This document shows, piece after piece, positions 24,973-33,212 of a stretch of 33,212 nucleotides of DNA. The notes beneath the pieces were generated by a model. The model made no database searches. It was not told the DNA's origin and saw only the letters and a program-made list of their open reading frames with translations. The translations under genes and the position numbers were made by a program. Source of the stretch: an uncultured Myxococcales bacterium (GTDB taxonomy: Bacteria; Myxococcota_A; UBA9042); contig CAITYF010000131.1 of the NCBI GenBank assembly GCA_903896545.1, positions 1 through 33,212 of the forward strand, in the 5' to 3' direction. Each line of letters starts with the position of its first letter. Positions within the stretch are counted from its first letter, which is position 1.

Positions 24973-26184
24973 CTAAGGGCAACCACGTACGGCCAGGACG
25001 ATCAGACCTTCGCGGCGCTTCGCTCCGTCCACGGCTTCAGGCTCGTTCAGGCTCGCGCCGAGCAACTGCACGACGTGGCACCCTTGTTTGACGCTGGCCT
25101 TGAGGGCCTTCGTCACGTCCGCGCGTTTGCACTCCAGGACCGCCTCGACGGGCAACTGCTTGACCGACGCCACCTGGACGCCCTTCCACGGTGCTTCTTC
25201 GCCCTCGGCCATCACGGGGGCCTGCAGTGCACGCGCGCGCAGACCGTCTTCACGTTGGTCGACTTCCACCGAAAATGGTCCCAGCGCCGTCAAGCCGCGC
25301 GGCTTCGCGGCGAGCTCCCAGGCTTCCACGGTCAGATCGACGCCTGCGGCGTTGTCGAGGCGCAGCATCTTCCGCGCGAACGCTTCCGTGCCACCAGCGG
25401 GTTGGACGGTCCAGTGCCACACGACGGGGCGATCGGTGCGTTCGTACGCCAAGCCGTCCGCGTCCGGACGCAGCGTCGCGCGTGCAACGGGAATGCTGAG
25501 CCACTTCACGCTGCCGTCCGCGCTCATTTCCAGATTGACCCGCACGTGCAACCGCGTCTGCACCAGCCGCATGTAAATGCTCTGCGGCGAACTGACGCGC
25601 AGCGCCTCGACCGACCAGGACGCACGTCCGGGCGCCTCTGGCCACGCCAGCCCCGTCAGCGCACCCAGTGCGGCGGCCGGACCTAGCATCTCCGGTTCGC
25701 AGCGCGCCTTGAACGCCCCCGCCCGTACTTCACAGCCACTCTCAGTCGCCAGAAACGTCGTGTCGTCACCTTGCGTACGCAGGGAAAAGCCTTCGGGCTG
25801 CCACGCAATCACGTCCGTTTGCCAGCCCAGACGATCGCGGCGTTGCCACGTCGTTGGAAGGGACTTGCCGCCACCCAAGCGCGCCCGCAGCCAAGCGCCG
25901 GCGCGGTCCAGGAGCCAAGCCGAATCGACAAAACCGCTCGGCTGCGTGTCAGTTGGCGTGGCAAAGTCGCCGAGTTCCACGTCGCTCGTATCGCTGACCG
26001 CGGCAAAGAGCGAGATCTGTGGATCGCTTGTTTCTGTGGACGTTTTGGGTAGTTCTGCTGGCTTGGTCGGTGTTGTTGCCGTACTGCTCGCCTTCAGCGG
26101 CTTTGCCACAGGAGCCTTGCGACACGCCGCGCACAAGGTGCAAGCGAGCAGGCACAGCCACAGCCACTTCCGGGTTCGCGTCAC
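24973..26184 (-). CDS. Predicted lipoprotein of unknown function
   Basis: A 403-residue exported protein I do not recognise. The GTG at 26184 begins MTRTRKWLWLCLLACTLCAAC, with a GAGGCT site before it; the ATG-like frame extends to 26211. Two possible lipobox cysteines exist, Cys15 (LLAC) and Cys21 (CAAC), the second being the better fit. A Thr/Pro/Ser/Ala linker (about 24-60) precedes a folded part with many Trp residues and scattered Cys, including GCEVRAGAFKARCE and LECKRADV. No catalytic motif was seen. The gene converges on the GT39-like gene (21 bases between stops) and is divergent from valS, sharing a 117-base promoter region with it. Confidence 0.7.
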   Translation of the reverse strand: MTRTRKWLWLCLLACTLCAACRKAPVAKPLKASSTATTPTKPAELPKTSTETSDPQISLFAAVSDTSDVELGDFATPTDTQPSGFVDSAWLLDRAGAWLRARLGGGKSLPTTWQRRDRLGWQTDVIAWQPEGFSLRTQGDDTTFLATESGCEVRAGAFKARCEPEMLGPAAALGALTGLAWPEAPGRASWSVEALRVSSPQSIYMRLVQTRLHVRVNLEMSADGSVKWLSIPVARATLRPDADGLAYERTDRPVVWHWTVQPAGGTEAFARKMLRLDNAAGVDLTVEAWELAAKPRGLTALGPFSVEVDQREDGLRARALQAPVMAEGEEAPWKGVQVASVKQLPVEAVLECKRADVTKALKASVKQGCHVVQLLGASLNEPEAVDGAKRREGLIVLAVRGCP

Positions 26185-26301
26185 GACAGCCTCCACACGC
26201 GACGGTAGCAAGAGCGGCGCGTGGGTTCAATCCGGCTGCGCCTCGTGTTACAACCGCGCGTCCCGCGCAAGGGCCACGACTTGGCCCATTTGGAGAGCAC
26301 C

Positions 26302-29028
26302 ATGGCCGACGAAACACAGAACCTCGCAGACGCATTGCCCAAGAACTACGACCACCTGACGGTGGAGCCGCGCTGGGTTGCGCAGTGGAACCAGTGGAAA
26401 ATTTACGAGTACAACCCGGAGAGCGCGGCCGCCAAGGCGGGCAAGACCTACGCGATCGATACGCCGCCGCCGTACGTGAGCGCCGCGCATCTGCACACGG
26501 GTCACGCCATGAGCTACAGCCAGGCGGAATTCGTGATTCGCTACAAGCGCATGCGCGGCCATGAAGTGTTCTACCCGATGGGCTTTGACGACAACGGCCT
26601 GCCGACCGAGCGCTACGTGGAGCAGAAGTACAAGATCCAGAAAGGCAAGATGGCCGGCAAGGACATCAGCCGCAAGGAATTCATTGACTTGTGCCTGAAT
26701 GAGACGCGCGAAGGCGCGGCGGTTTACGAGAATCTGTGGCGATCGCTGGGCCTGTCCGTGGACTGGCGGATGACGTATTCGACGATCCAACCGCGCGCGG
26801 TGAAGCACGCCCAGCAGAGTTTTCTGGATCTGGTGAAGAAAGGTCGGCTGGAACGGCGCGAGGACCCGATCTTGTGGTGCCCGCTGTGTGCGACTTCGCT
26901 GGCGCAGGCGGACGTGGAGGCGGGCGACGACCAAAACCGGCCGATGCACGAGGTGCGGTTCCCGGTCGATCCGGCGACGTCGACGACGGTGAAAGAAGGC
27001 ATCATTGAAACGACGCGCCCGGAGTTGGTCACGGCGTGCGTGGCGCTGGCGTGTCACCCCGATGACAAGCGATACGGCAAGCTGAAGACGCTGAAATTCC
27101 AGGTGCCCTTGACCGATCTGCGCGGCGAACTGGTCCGCACGGAAGGGGAAGGCGATGCTGCGGCGACGGCGACCATCACGTACGGTCCGACCGGTCCGTT
27201 CCGCTCCGTGCCTTTGATCTTCGATGAGGGCGTCGATCCAGAATTCGGTTCCGGTCTGATGATGGTCTGCACGTTCGGCGACACGGAGGACATCGCGAAG
27301 TGGCGCAACCACAAGCTGGACACGGTGCTGATCCTCGACAGTCAGGGTCGAATGGTGACGCCAACGCTGCCGGAGTTGGACGGCAAGCGCGTGCATGTCG
27401 CGGCCAAAGGGTCCGCCGTGTACAATGAAGCACGGTTCGCCGCGGTGGAATTGCTGAAAGGTCATGGCTACTTGCTGAGCGTGAAGGACAATACGAGCCG
27501 CGCCAGCCTGCATGAGCGCTGCTCGACGCCGGTTGAAATTCAGGTCGCGCCGCAGTGGTTCATCCGCGTGCTGGACTTGAAGGAGCCGCTCCTGAAGCGC
27601 GGCCGCGAGCTCAAGTGGTACCCGGAGTTCATGCGCGAGCGCTACGAGCAGTGGGTGGAAAACCTGCGCTGGGACTGGAATATTTCGCGTCAGCGCTTCT
27701 ACGGCGTGCCGTTCCCCGTGTGGTTCTGCAACGCGTGCCAGACGCCCAACTTTGCCCAGATCGACGAGCTGCCGGTGGATCCGCTGATGGGCGCATGCCC
27801 GCGGCCGTGCACGCAGTGCGGCAGCACCGATCTGCGGCCGGAGCCCGATGTGATGGACACGTGGATGACGTCGAGTATGACGCCGCTCATCAACAGCAAC
27901 TGGTCGATGTGGAACGACAAACCGGGGACGGAGCGGCCGATTCAGGATCAGCCGCGGCCGGTCATTTACCCGGCGGGTGTGCGCGTACAAGCTCACGAGA
28001 TCATTCGCACGTGGCTGTTCTACACGGTCGCCAAATCGCATCTGCATACGGACTCGCTGCCGTGGAAAGACGTGATGATTTCCGGCTGGGGCTTGGACAA
28101 GCAGGGCAAGAAGATGTCCAAGCGGCTCGGCAACTTCGTCGAGCCGGGCGAGATTATCCACAAGTATTCGGCCGATGCGCTGCGTTACTGGGCGGCCGGC
28201 GCGTCCTTGGGCAACGATCTGCGCTTTCTGGAAGACGACGTGAAGGGCGGCAAGCGCCTCCTCACCAAGCTCTGGAATTCAACGCGGTTTGCGATTTTGT
28301 ATCTCAATGGCTGGACGCCGGGGCAGGTGCAGGAAACGCCAACTGCGGCGGATTTGGGCGTGCGTGCCCGCGTGGTCGAAGCAGCGCTGCAGGCGACCGA
28401 GGCGTTTGAGGGCTACGAGTACTCCAAAGCGGTCCGCGCGGCCGAGTCGCTGTTCTGGGCGGATTGGTGCGACAACTACTTGGAAATCGTCAAGGATCGC
28501 TTCAAGGAAGGCAGCAAGTTCACGCCAGGTGAGGTGGAAGCCGCGCGGCAGACGCTGCTGCAAGGTACGTGGACGATTCTGCGGCTGTTGGCGCCCGTGC
28601 TGCCGTTCATTACCGAGGAGTTGTACCAGTTGGCGGTGAAAGGCTTCTTCGCCGACGCGCCGCTTTCGATTCACGTCGCGGACTGGCCGGTCAATGAAGC
28701 GCACGCTGTCGACGTCTTTGCCATTGCCAACCCCCAGTTGACGCTCGTTGGTAGCGGATGGGCGACGCTGCTGGCGTTGGTCTCAGCGGTCCGGACGGCA
28801 CGCACGGCGCAGAAGATCGGCGGCGGTAGGCCGTTGTCGGCGGTGCACGTTCGGGCAGATGAAGCCGCGTTGGCGCAGATCCAGCCGCTGCTGAAGGACT
28901 GGCTGGCGGCGTCACGGGCAGAGGCGCTCGTTGTGGGCGGCGATGAAGCGATGGATTGGCAAGAGGTGGCGGGAACGGCGATCGCGGTCGCCATCGTTCC
29001 GGCGCCGCAAGAGCCGGCTGCCGCGTAG
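26302..29028 (+). CDS. valS: Valyl-tRNA synthetase, archaeal/rickettsial type
   Basis: Charges tRNA-Val with valine. The 908-residue protein has the class Ia signatures: HLHTGHAMSY (63-72, a HIGH variant as HTGH) and KKMSKRLGN (KMSKS at 604-608). Two zinc sites are visible: WCPLC (Cys193, Cys196) in the editing-domain region and Cys476/Cys479 with Cys503/Cys506 (FCNAC...CTQCG). The start YAIDTPPPYVS and FDDNGLPTERYVEQKY match the short ValRS used by Archaea and Rickettsiales, which lacks the C-terminal coiled-coil arm of the common bacterial form; here the protein ends about 100 residues after the anticodon-binding domain. The ATG at 26302 has GGAGAG seven bases before; the frame is open to 26221. 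No second synthetase is nearby, so it is presumably the only or main valS. Confidence 0.93.
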   Translation: MADETQNLADALPKNYDHLTVEPRWVAQWNQWKIYEYNPESAAAKAGKTYAIDTPPPYVSAAHLHTGHAMSYSQAEFVIRYKRMRGHEVFYPMGFDDNGLPTERYVEQKYKIQKGKMAGKDISRKEFIDLCLNETREGAAVYENLWRSLGLSVDWRMTYSTIQPRAVKHAQQSFLDLVKKGRLERREDPILWCPLCATSLAQADVEAGDDQNRPMHEVRFPVDPATSTTVKEGIIETTRPELVTACVALACHPDDKRYGKLKTLKFQVPLTDLRGELVRTEGEGDAAATATITYGPTGPFRSVPLIFDEGVDPEFGSGLMMVCTFGDTEDIAKWRNHKLDTVLILDSQGRMVTPTLPELDGKRVHVAAKGSAVYNEARFAAVELLKGHGYLLSVKDNTSRASLHERCSTPVEIQVAPQWFIRVLDLKEPLLKRGRELKWYPEFMRERYEQWVENLRWDWNISRQRFYGVPFPVWFCNACQTPNFAQIDELPVDPLMGACPRPCTQCGSTDLRPEPDVMDTWMTSSMTPLINSNWSMWNDKPGTERPIQDQPRPVIYPAGVRVQAHEIIRTWLFYTVAKSHLHTDSLPWKDVMISGWGLDKQGKKMSKRLGNFVEPGEIIHKYSADALRYWAAGASLGNDLRFLEDDVKGGKRLLTKLWNSTRFAILYLNGWTPGQVQETPTAADLGVRARVVEAALQATEAFEGYEYSKAVRAAESLFWADWCDNYLEIVKDRFKEGSKFTPGEVEAARQTLLQGTWTILRLLAPVLPFITEELYQLAVKGFFADAPLSIHVADWPVNEAHAVDVFAIANPQLTLVGSGWATLLALVSAVRTARTAQKIGGGRPLSAVHVRADEAALAQIQPLLKDWLAASRAEALVVGGDEAMDWQEVAGTAIAVAIVPAPQEPAAA

Positions 29029-29181
29029 ACATGCCGACCTACTTCGAACGCCAAGTTGCTTCGGTCCGACCTGTCGTGTCTCAGACTGGGACCGCGCGCG
29101 TGCGCCTCCGATGGCACGCGGCGGATGGAGGCGGTTTGGTCTCGAACTCCGGTCGGAGTCTGTAGCTCAAGCGCCCGGATA

Positions 29182-29211
29182 TTGGCCGTTTTCCCACGGC
29201 AATGGTAGACT
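29182..29211 (+). promoter_or_regulatory. Promoter candidate for the OmpA-like lipoprotein
   Basis: TTGGCC (29182-29187) and TAGACT (29206-29211) are 18 bases apart and 45 bases before the ATG. The earlier part of this 227-base gap (29029-29181) holds three short hairpins (arms within 29062-29094, 29097-29120 and 29146-29159) and no gene; the second has a 7-bp CGCGTGC/GCACGCG stem. Confidence 0.35.
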
Positions 29212-29255
29212 TCGCCCCGTTGCTGCCGCGCGTGCTGTGCGGTCAAGGAGTTCGT

Positions 29256-30074
29256 ATGGTTTCGCATTCTTCCCGTTTCTTTGCACGTGCGCTCGTCGCG
29301 GCCACTGCGCTTTCTGTCGTCGCTTGCGGTATACCCAAGGAGCAGTACGACAAGGATCTGGCTGAGTTGAATACGACGCTGGCCAAGAAGGCCGCGGACG
29401 ATTTGGGCGCCGCAAAGGCTGCTTGTGACCAGAACCTGGCCGACCGCGATGCGGCGTACACCACCGCCAAGTCAGATGCTGCACGCAAGGCGGCGGATGA
29501 AGCGGGGACCTTGAAGAAGGCGCTCGACGACTGCACGAACAAGGGAGGCGATAGCGCCAAGAAGTTTGCAACGTGCACGATTGAACGCGACGAGGCCAAG
29601 CAGAAGCTGCAGCGGGTTGAAAGCAGCATCAACAAAGTGCGAGACGCGCTGTCGGCCATGTCCGCGGCGGGCAAGCTGCAGGTCAAAGTCCAGCGTGGCT
29701 TCCTCGTGATTGCGCTTCAGGGCGATATTCTGTTTGATTCCGGCAAGTCGGATCTGAAGGCGGACGCCAAGCCAGTGCTGTTGGAACTCGCGAGCGTCCT
29801 GAAGGCGTTGCCGGATCGGCTGTTTCAGGTCGCTGGCCATACGGACAACGCTGGCGCGGAGGACCTGAACTGGACCTTGTCGATTCAGCGCGCGTTGAAT
29901 GTCGTGAAGTTCCTGATCAAGGATGGCGGTGTGGACGGCAAGAATCTGTCTGCCGGTGGCTACGCGATGTACCAGCCGGTCGCGGATAATGCGTCGGACG
30001 ACGGCAAGAAGGGAAATCGCCGCGTCGAGTTCCTGCTGATCCCGAACCTGAGCGAGATCCTGACGATCAAGTAG
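29256..30074 (+). CDS. OmpA-family (Pal-like) lipoprotein with coiled-coil region
   Basis: A 272-residue predicted outer-membrane lipoprotein. The signal peptide ends at lipobox VVAC (Cys24). Residues about 26-140 form an Ala/Lys/Asp-rich, mainly helical region, probably a coiled coil that spans part of the periplasm. Residues 145-270 are the OmpA peptidoglycan-binding domain: ILFDSGKSDL (158-167), GHTDNAG (194-200), SIQRALNVVKFL (209-220) and GNRRVEFLL (253-261); the Asp and Arg that hold meso-diaminopimelate are in place. It would anchor the outer membrane to peptidoglycan. CAAGGAG precedes the ATG at 29256; the frame is open to 29202. Distinct from Pal in having the long helical linker. 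It is followed 53 bases later by an FHA-sigma54 activator that begins after a long hairpin. Confidence 0.9.
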   Translation: MVSHSSRFFARALVAATALSVVACGIPKEQYDKDLAELNTTLAKKAADDLGAAKAACDQNLADRDAAYTTAKSDAARKAADEAGTLKKALDDCTNKGGDSAKKFATCTIERDEAKQKLQRVESSINKVRDALSAMSAAGKLQVKVQRGFLVIALQGDILFDSGKSDLKADAKPVLLELASVLKALPDRLFQVAGHTDNAGAEDLNWTLSIQRALNVVKFLIKDGGVDGKNLSAGGYAMYQPVADNASDDGKKGNRRVEFLLIPNLSEILTIK

Positions 30075-30078
30075 GCGC

Positions 30079-30123
30079 CTCCCGGCAGGTGACTGCCCGC
30101 GTCAACCGCCCACTTGCCGGGAG
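30079..30123 (+). promoter_or_regulatory. Long hairpin covering the ribosome site of the FHA-sigma54 activator
   Basis: The arms CTCCCGGCAGGTG (30079-30091) and CACTTGCCGGGAG (30111-30123) are complementary over 13 pairs, one of them a G-U wobble (G88), with a 19-base loop. The right arm includes GGGAG (30119-30123), the ribosome site for the ATG at 30128. The stem starts 4 bases after the ompA-like stop codon. It is a candidate translational lock, or a terminator without T tract, controlling the activator gene. Confidence 0.6.
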
Positions 30124-30127
30124 TGCC

Positions 30128-31570
30128 ATGTCGATCTTCGATACAGTTCCGCCGCCACCTCCGCCGTCTCCGACGGAAAGTGAGCCCTTGCGCCTCGGTT
30201 TGTGGGTGCAGATGGCGCCAGACGTCGCGCGTTCGACGGCACTGCTGGAGCTGGGGCCGATCTCGACGACCGTGGGTCGCGGTACCGAGGTCACGCACAC
30301 CGTGCTGGATTCCTGGCTGTCCCGCGAGCACTTTCGAATTTCTCTGGCCGAAGGCGGCGTGCCAATGCAAGGCCCGTGGCTGTTGGAGGACATGGGGACG
30401 CGCAATGGCACGTTGCTCAACGGCTTGCGCGTCGACCGCGCGATCGTGCGGATGGGCGACGTGATCCGTGCGGGCGGCACGGTGATGGTGCTGGACGTGG
30501 GCAGCGACCCGTCTGACGAGTACGGCCTCGTGGGCGCCTCGCCAGCGATGGCCCATGTGCGGACGCAAATTCGCCACTTGGGGCCGTCGACGCGGCCGGT
30601 GCATATCACGGGTGAGTCGGGCGTGGGCAAGGAACTGGTTGCGCGCGCGCTGCACGCCGCATCGGGGCGGTCGGGGCCGTTTCTCGGCGTGAACATGGCG
30701 AACATCGTGGCGAGTCTGGCCGAGTCGCAGCTCTTCGGGCACCGGCGTGGCGCGTTTTCAGGCGCACAAAATGACCAGCAGGGCGCCTTTGACGTAGCCA
30801 ATGGCGGCACGCTGCTGCTGGATGAAATCGCGGAGTTGGAGCCGGCGCTGCAGGCCAAACTGCTGCGCGTGACCGAAGCTGGCGAGGTGCACCGCATCGG
30901 CGACGCGCGCCCGCACGCGGTGGACACGCGACTGGTGACGGCGACCCACCGCGACCTGGCCGAACTCGCCGTGGAAGGGAAGTTCCGCGCGGACTTGTAT
31001 TGGCGCATTGGCCTCTCCACCGTGGACATCACGCCGCTGCGCGAGCGCGTGCTGGACGTCGTGCCGCTGGTCGAGCACTTCCTGATCGAGTCGGGGGTGC
31101 GATCGCTGCGCCAACTGGGGCAAATGCAACCGGCGGACGCGTGGCAGGCGGCTGAACTCGTCGAACGGATGCTGCTCTACGAATGGCCGGGCAACGTCCG
31201 TGAACTGCGCGAGGAAGTACGGCGACTGGCCGACGCGATGCGCGCGCGGCTCATGCGCCGGTTGGAGACGATTATTCCGCCGATGATGGAAGCGTGCAGT
31301 CCGCGGCTGTTGAACCTCGTGACGGGACAACATCGCGTGCGGGTGGACGAACCGCGGGCGCCGTCGGCGAGCGCGCAGGAAATTGCGCGCTACAACCAAC
31401 TGTTGTCCGATGCCGAGTCGTTGGCGCAGGCGATTCAAGCCGAAGCACACGGCAACGTGAAGGACTTCGCCGAGCGCATGGCGGCGGCGCTGGGACGCCA
31501 TCCGGGCACGGTTCGTCGGCAGCTGTATCGCGTGCTGGGCGGTGCGCTGGGCGAGCTGCGCAAGCAATAG
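30128..31570 (+). CDS. FHA-domain sigma54-dependent transcriptional activator
   Basis: A 480-residue enhancer-binding protein. After a Pro-rich start (1-20), residues 25-125 are an FHA domain that binds phosphothreonine: VGRGTEV (49-55), SREHFRI and DMGTRNGTLLNG (88-99). Residues 135-360 are the AAA+ sigma54-interaction domain: Walker A GESGVGKE (162-169), the GAFSGA loop (208-213; Ser replaces the usual Thr of GAFTGA), Walker B GGTLLLDEI (226-234), FRADLYWRI (286-294) and WPGNVREL (353-360). The C-terminus (about 440-470) is a Fis-like helix-turn-helix (NVKDFAERMAAALGRHPGTV). It would activate sigma54 promoters after reading a kinase-made phosphothreonine. The ATG at 30128 has GGGAG; the GTG at 30089 lies in the hairpin. 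A partner is not indicated. Confidence 0.9.
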   Translation: MSIFDTVPPPPPPSPTESEPLRLGLWVQMAPDVARSTALLELGPISTTVGRGTEVTHTVLDSWLSREHFRISLAEGGVPMQGPWLLEDMGTRNGTLLNGLRVDRAIVRMGDVIRAGGTVMVLDVGSDPSDEYGLVGASPAMAHVRTQIRHLGPSTRPVHITGESGVGKELVARALHAASGRSGPFLGVNMANIVASLAESQLFGHRRGAFSGAQNDQQGAFDVANGGTLLLDEIAELEPALQAKLLRVTEAGEVHRIGDARPHAVDTRLVTATHRDLAELAVEGKFRADLYWRIGLSTVDITPLRERVLDVVPLVEHFLIESGVRSLRQLGQMQPADAWQAAELVERMLLYEWPGNVRELREEVRRLADAMRARLMRRLETIIPPMMEACSPRLLNLVTGQHRVRVDEPRAPSASAQEIARYNQLLSDAESLAQAIQAEAHGNVKDFAERMAAALGRHPGTVRRQLYRVLGGALGELRKQ

Positions 31571-31578
31571 ACTTGACC

Positions 31579-31607
31579 TTGCCCGCTCGTCTGCGGGGCG
31601 GTAGGCT
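31579..31607 (+). promoter_or_regulatory. Promoter candidate for the flavoprotein gene
   Basis: TTGCCC (31579-31584) and TAGGCT (31602-31607) are 17 bases apart, 46 bases before the ATG at 31653. A second TTGACC lies six bases upstream. No sigma54 site (GG-N10-GC) was seen here. Confidence 0.3.
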
Positions 31608-31652
31608 GCACGCGCGCTCCGATTCGCGCTTCATCGTGGAAATCCGCTCACC

Positions 31653-33041
<1,389 letters not shown>

Positions 33042-33075
33042 GCCGGTAGGGGGGTGCTTGGTAGGTTGGAGCGTT

Positions 33076-33212
33076 TGGGCGCATCCGGCCTGAAAGGCCG
33101 GACCGGGTCGCCAATCGCCAACGTCGGACGTTGGCGACGGAGTCCCGATGCGGGCCTCCGCGCGGAGCGTTGGGCCCCTTGCGCAACTGGCGACGAATTC
33201 CAGCGGGCCGCG
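33076..33212. repeat. Second copy of the hairpin-ended element, cut off by the window end
   Basis: Starts 35 bases after the flavoprotein stop. Bases 33077-33107 are identical to 7369-7399 (31 of 31), and the last 40 bases match the conserved core CCCTTGCGCAACTGGCGAC around 7469-7504. The copy keeps the spacing (136 bases) of copy 1. Between the matches the sequence differs, but a hairpin stays: here TCGCCAACGTC with GACGTTGGCGA (33107-33129). Confidence 0.75.

Noticed and set aside
26248..28161. 637-residue antisense frame within valS
   Set aside because: Composition is Arg/His/Leu-rich and it is the complement of a confident valS.
29035..29163. Small frame of about 44 residues directly after valS (MPTYFERQ...)
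   Set aside because: No ribosome site, no recognisable family; the region is better read as an untranslated gap with hairpins.
29156..29180. tRNA-like start (TGTAGCTCAAG) after valS
   Set aside because: Only a D-arm-like string is present; no closing D-stem, anticodon arm or T arm follows.
30089..30127. Upstream GTG start for the sigma54 activator
   Set aside because: It lies inside the hairpin left arm, adds 13 unconserved residues, and the ATG at 30128 has the GGGAG site.

Overview
The window is high-GC bacterial chromosome with dense genes, most of them preceded by GGAG-like ribosome sites. Several traits point to a Myxococcota or deltaproteobacteria-like Gram-negative (inference, not proven): a lipoprotein with MopE-type Asp/Cys repeats and a choice-of-anchor L-like domain, many predicted lipoproteins, a zinc-ribbon Ser/Thr kinase, two PP2C phosphatases, an FHA-sigma54 activator, an alginate-export-like outer-membrane protein and an OmpA-type lipoprotein. 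The valyl-tRNA synthetase is of the short archaeal/rickettsial type.

Layout. 252-3616: a MopE-repeat lipoprotein (+) faces a Ser/Thr protein kinase (-) whose N-terminal zinc ribbon is separated from the kinase domain by a one-base frameshift in a run of six A/T. 3784-6590: two small SET-domain proteins and a methyltransferase/ATP-grasp fusion, probably one operon, followed by msrA. 7368-7689: a non-coding element of about 320 bp with hairpin-forming terminal inverted repeats; the left part of a second copy runs off the window at 33076-33212. 7720-11285 (-): a dihydroorotase and, 5 bp downstream, a predicted lipoprotein with the domain order of glucan water dikinase. 11442-12942: tRNA-Leu(CAA), then an outer-membrane protein gene starting 4 nt after the CCA. 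13093-15916: a PP2C-cNMP-binding fusion, a lectin-fold-like lipoprotein and a second PP2C. 15959-18631: a polyprenol/phytol-kinase-like membrane protein, slyX and argH. 18729-20357 (-): an SbmA/YddA-type ABC transporter with different codon preference. 20651-23152 (-): a B12-type radical SAM protein fused to a phytanoyl-CoA-dioxygenase-like domain. 23344-26184: a GT39-like membrane protein and a convergent unknown lipoprotein. 26302-33041: valS, an OmpA-like lipoprotein, an FHA-sigma54 activator with a hairpin over its ribosome site, and a GlcD-type flavoprotein.

How the genes work together. The kinase, two phosphatases and FHA activator are parts of a Ser/Thr phosphorylation network, though not one operon. 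The SET/SET/methyltransferase-ATP-grasp block reads as a small modification cassette that could methylate and ligate a peptide or metabolite. The most unusual single genes are the secreted dikinase-like lipoprotein and the radical SAM-dioxygenase fusion. No phage, integrase, transposase, rRNA or CRISPR array was seen.
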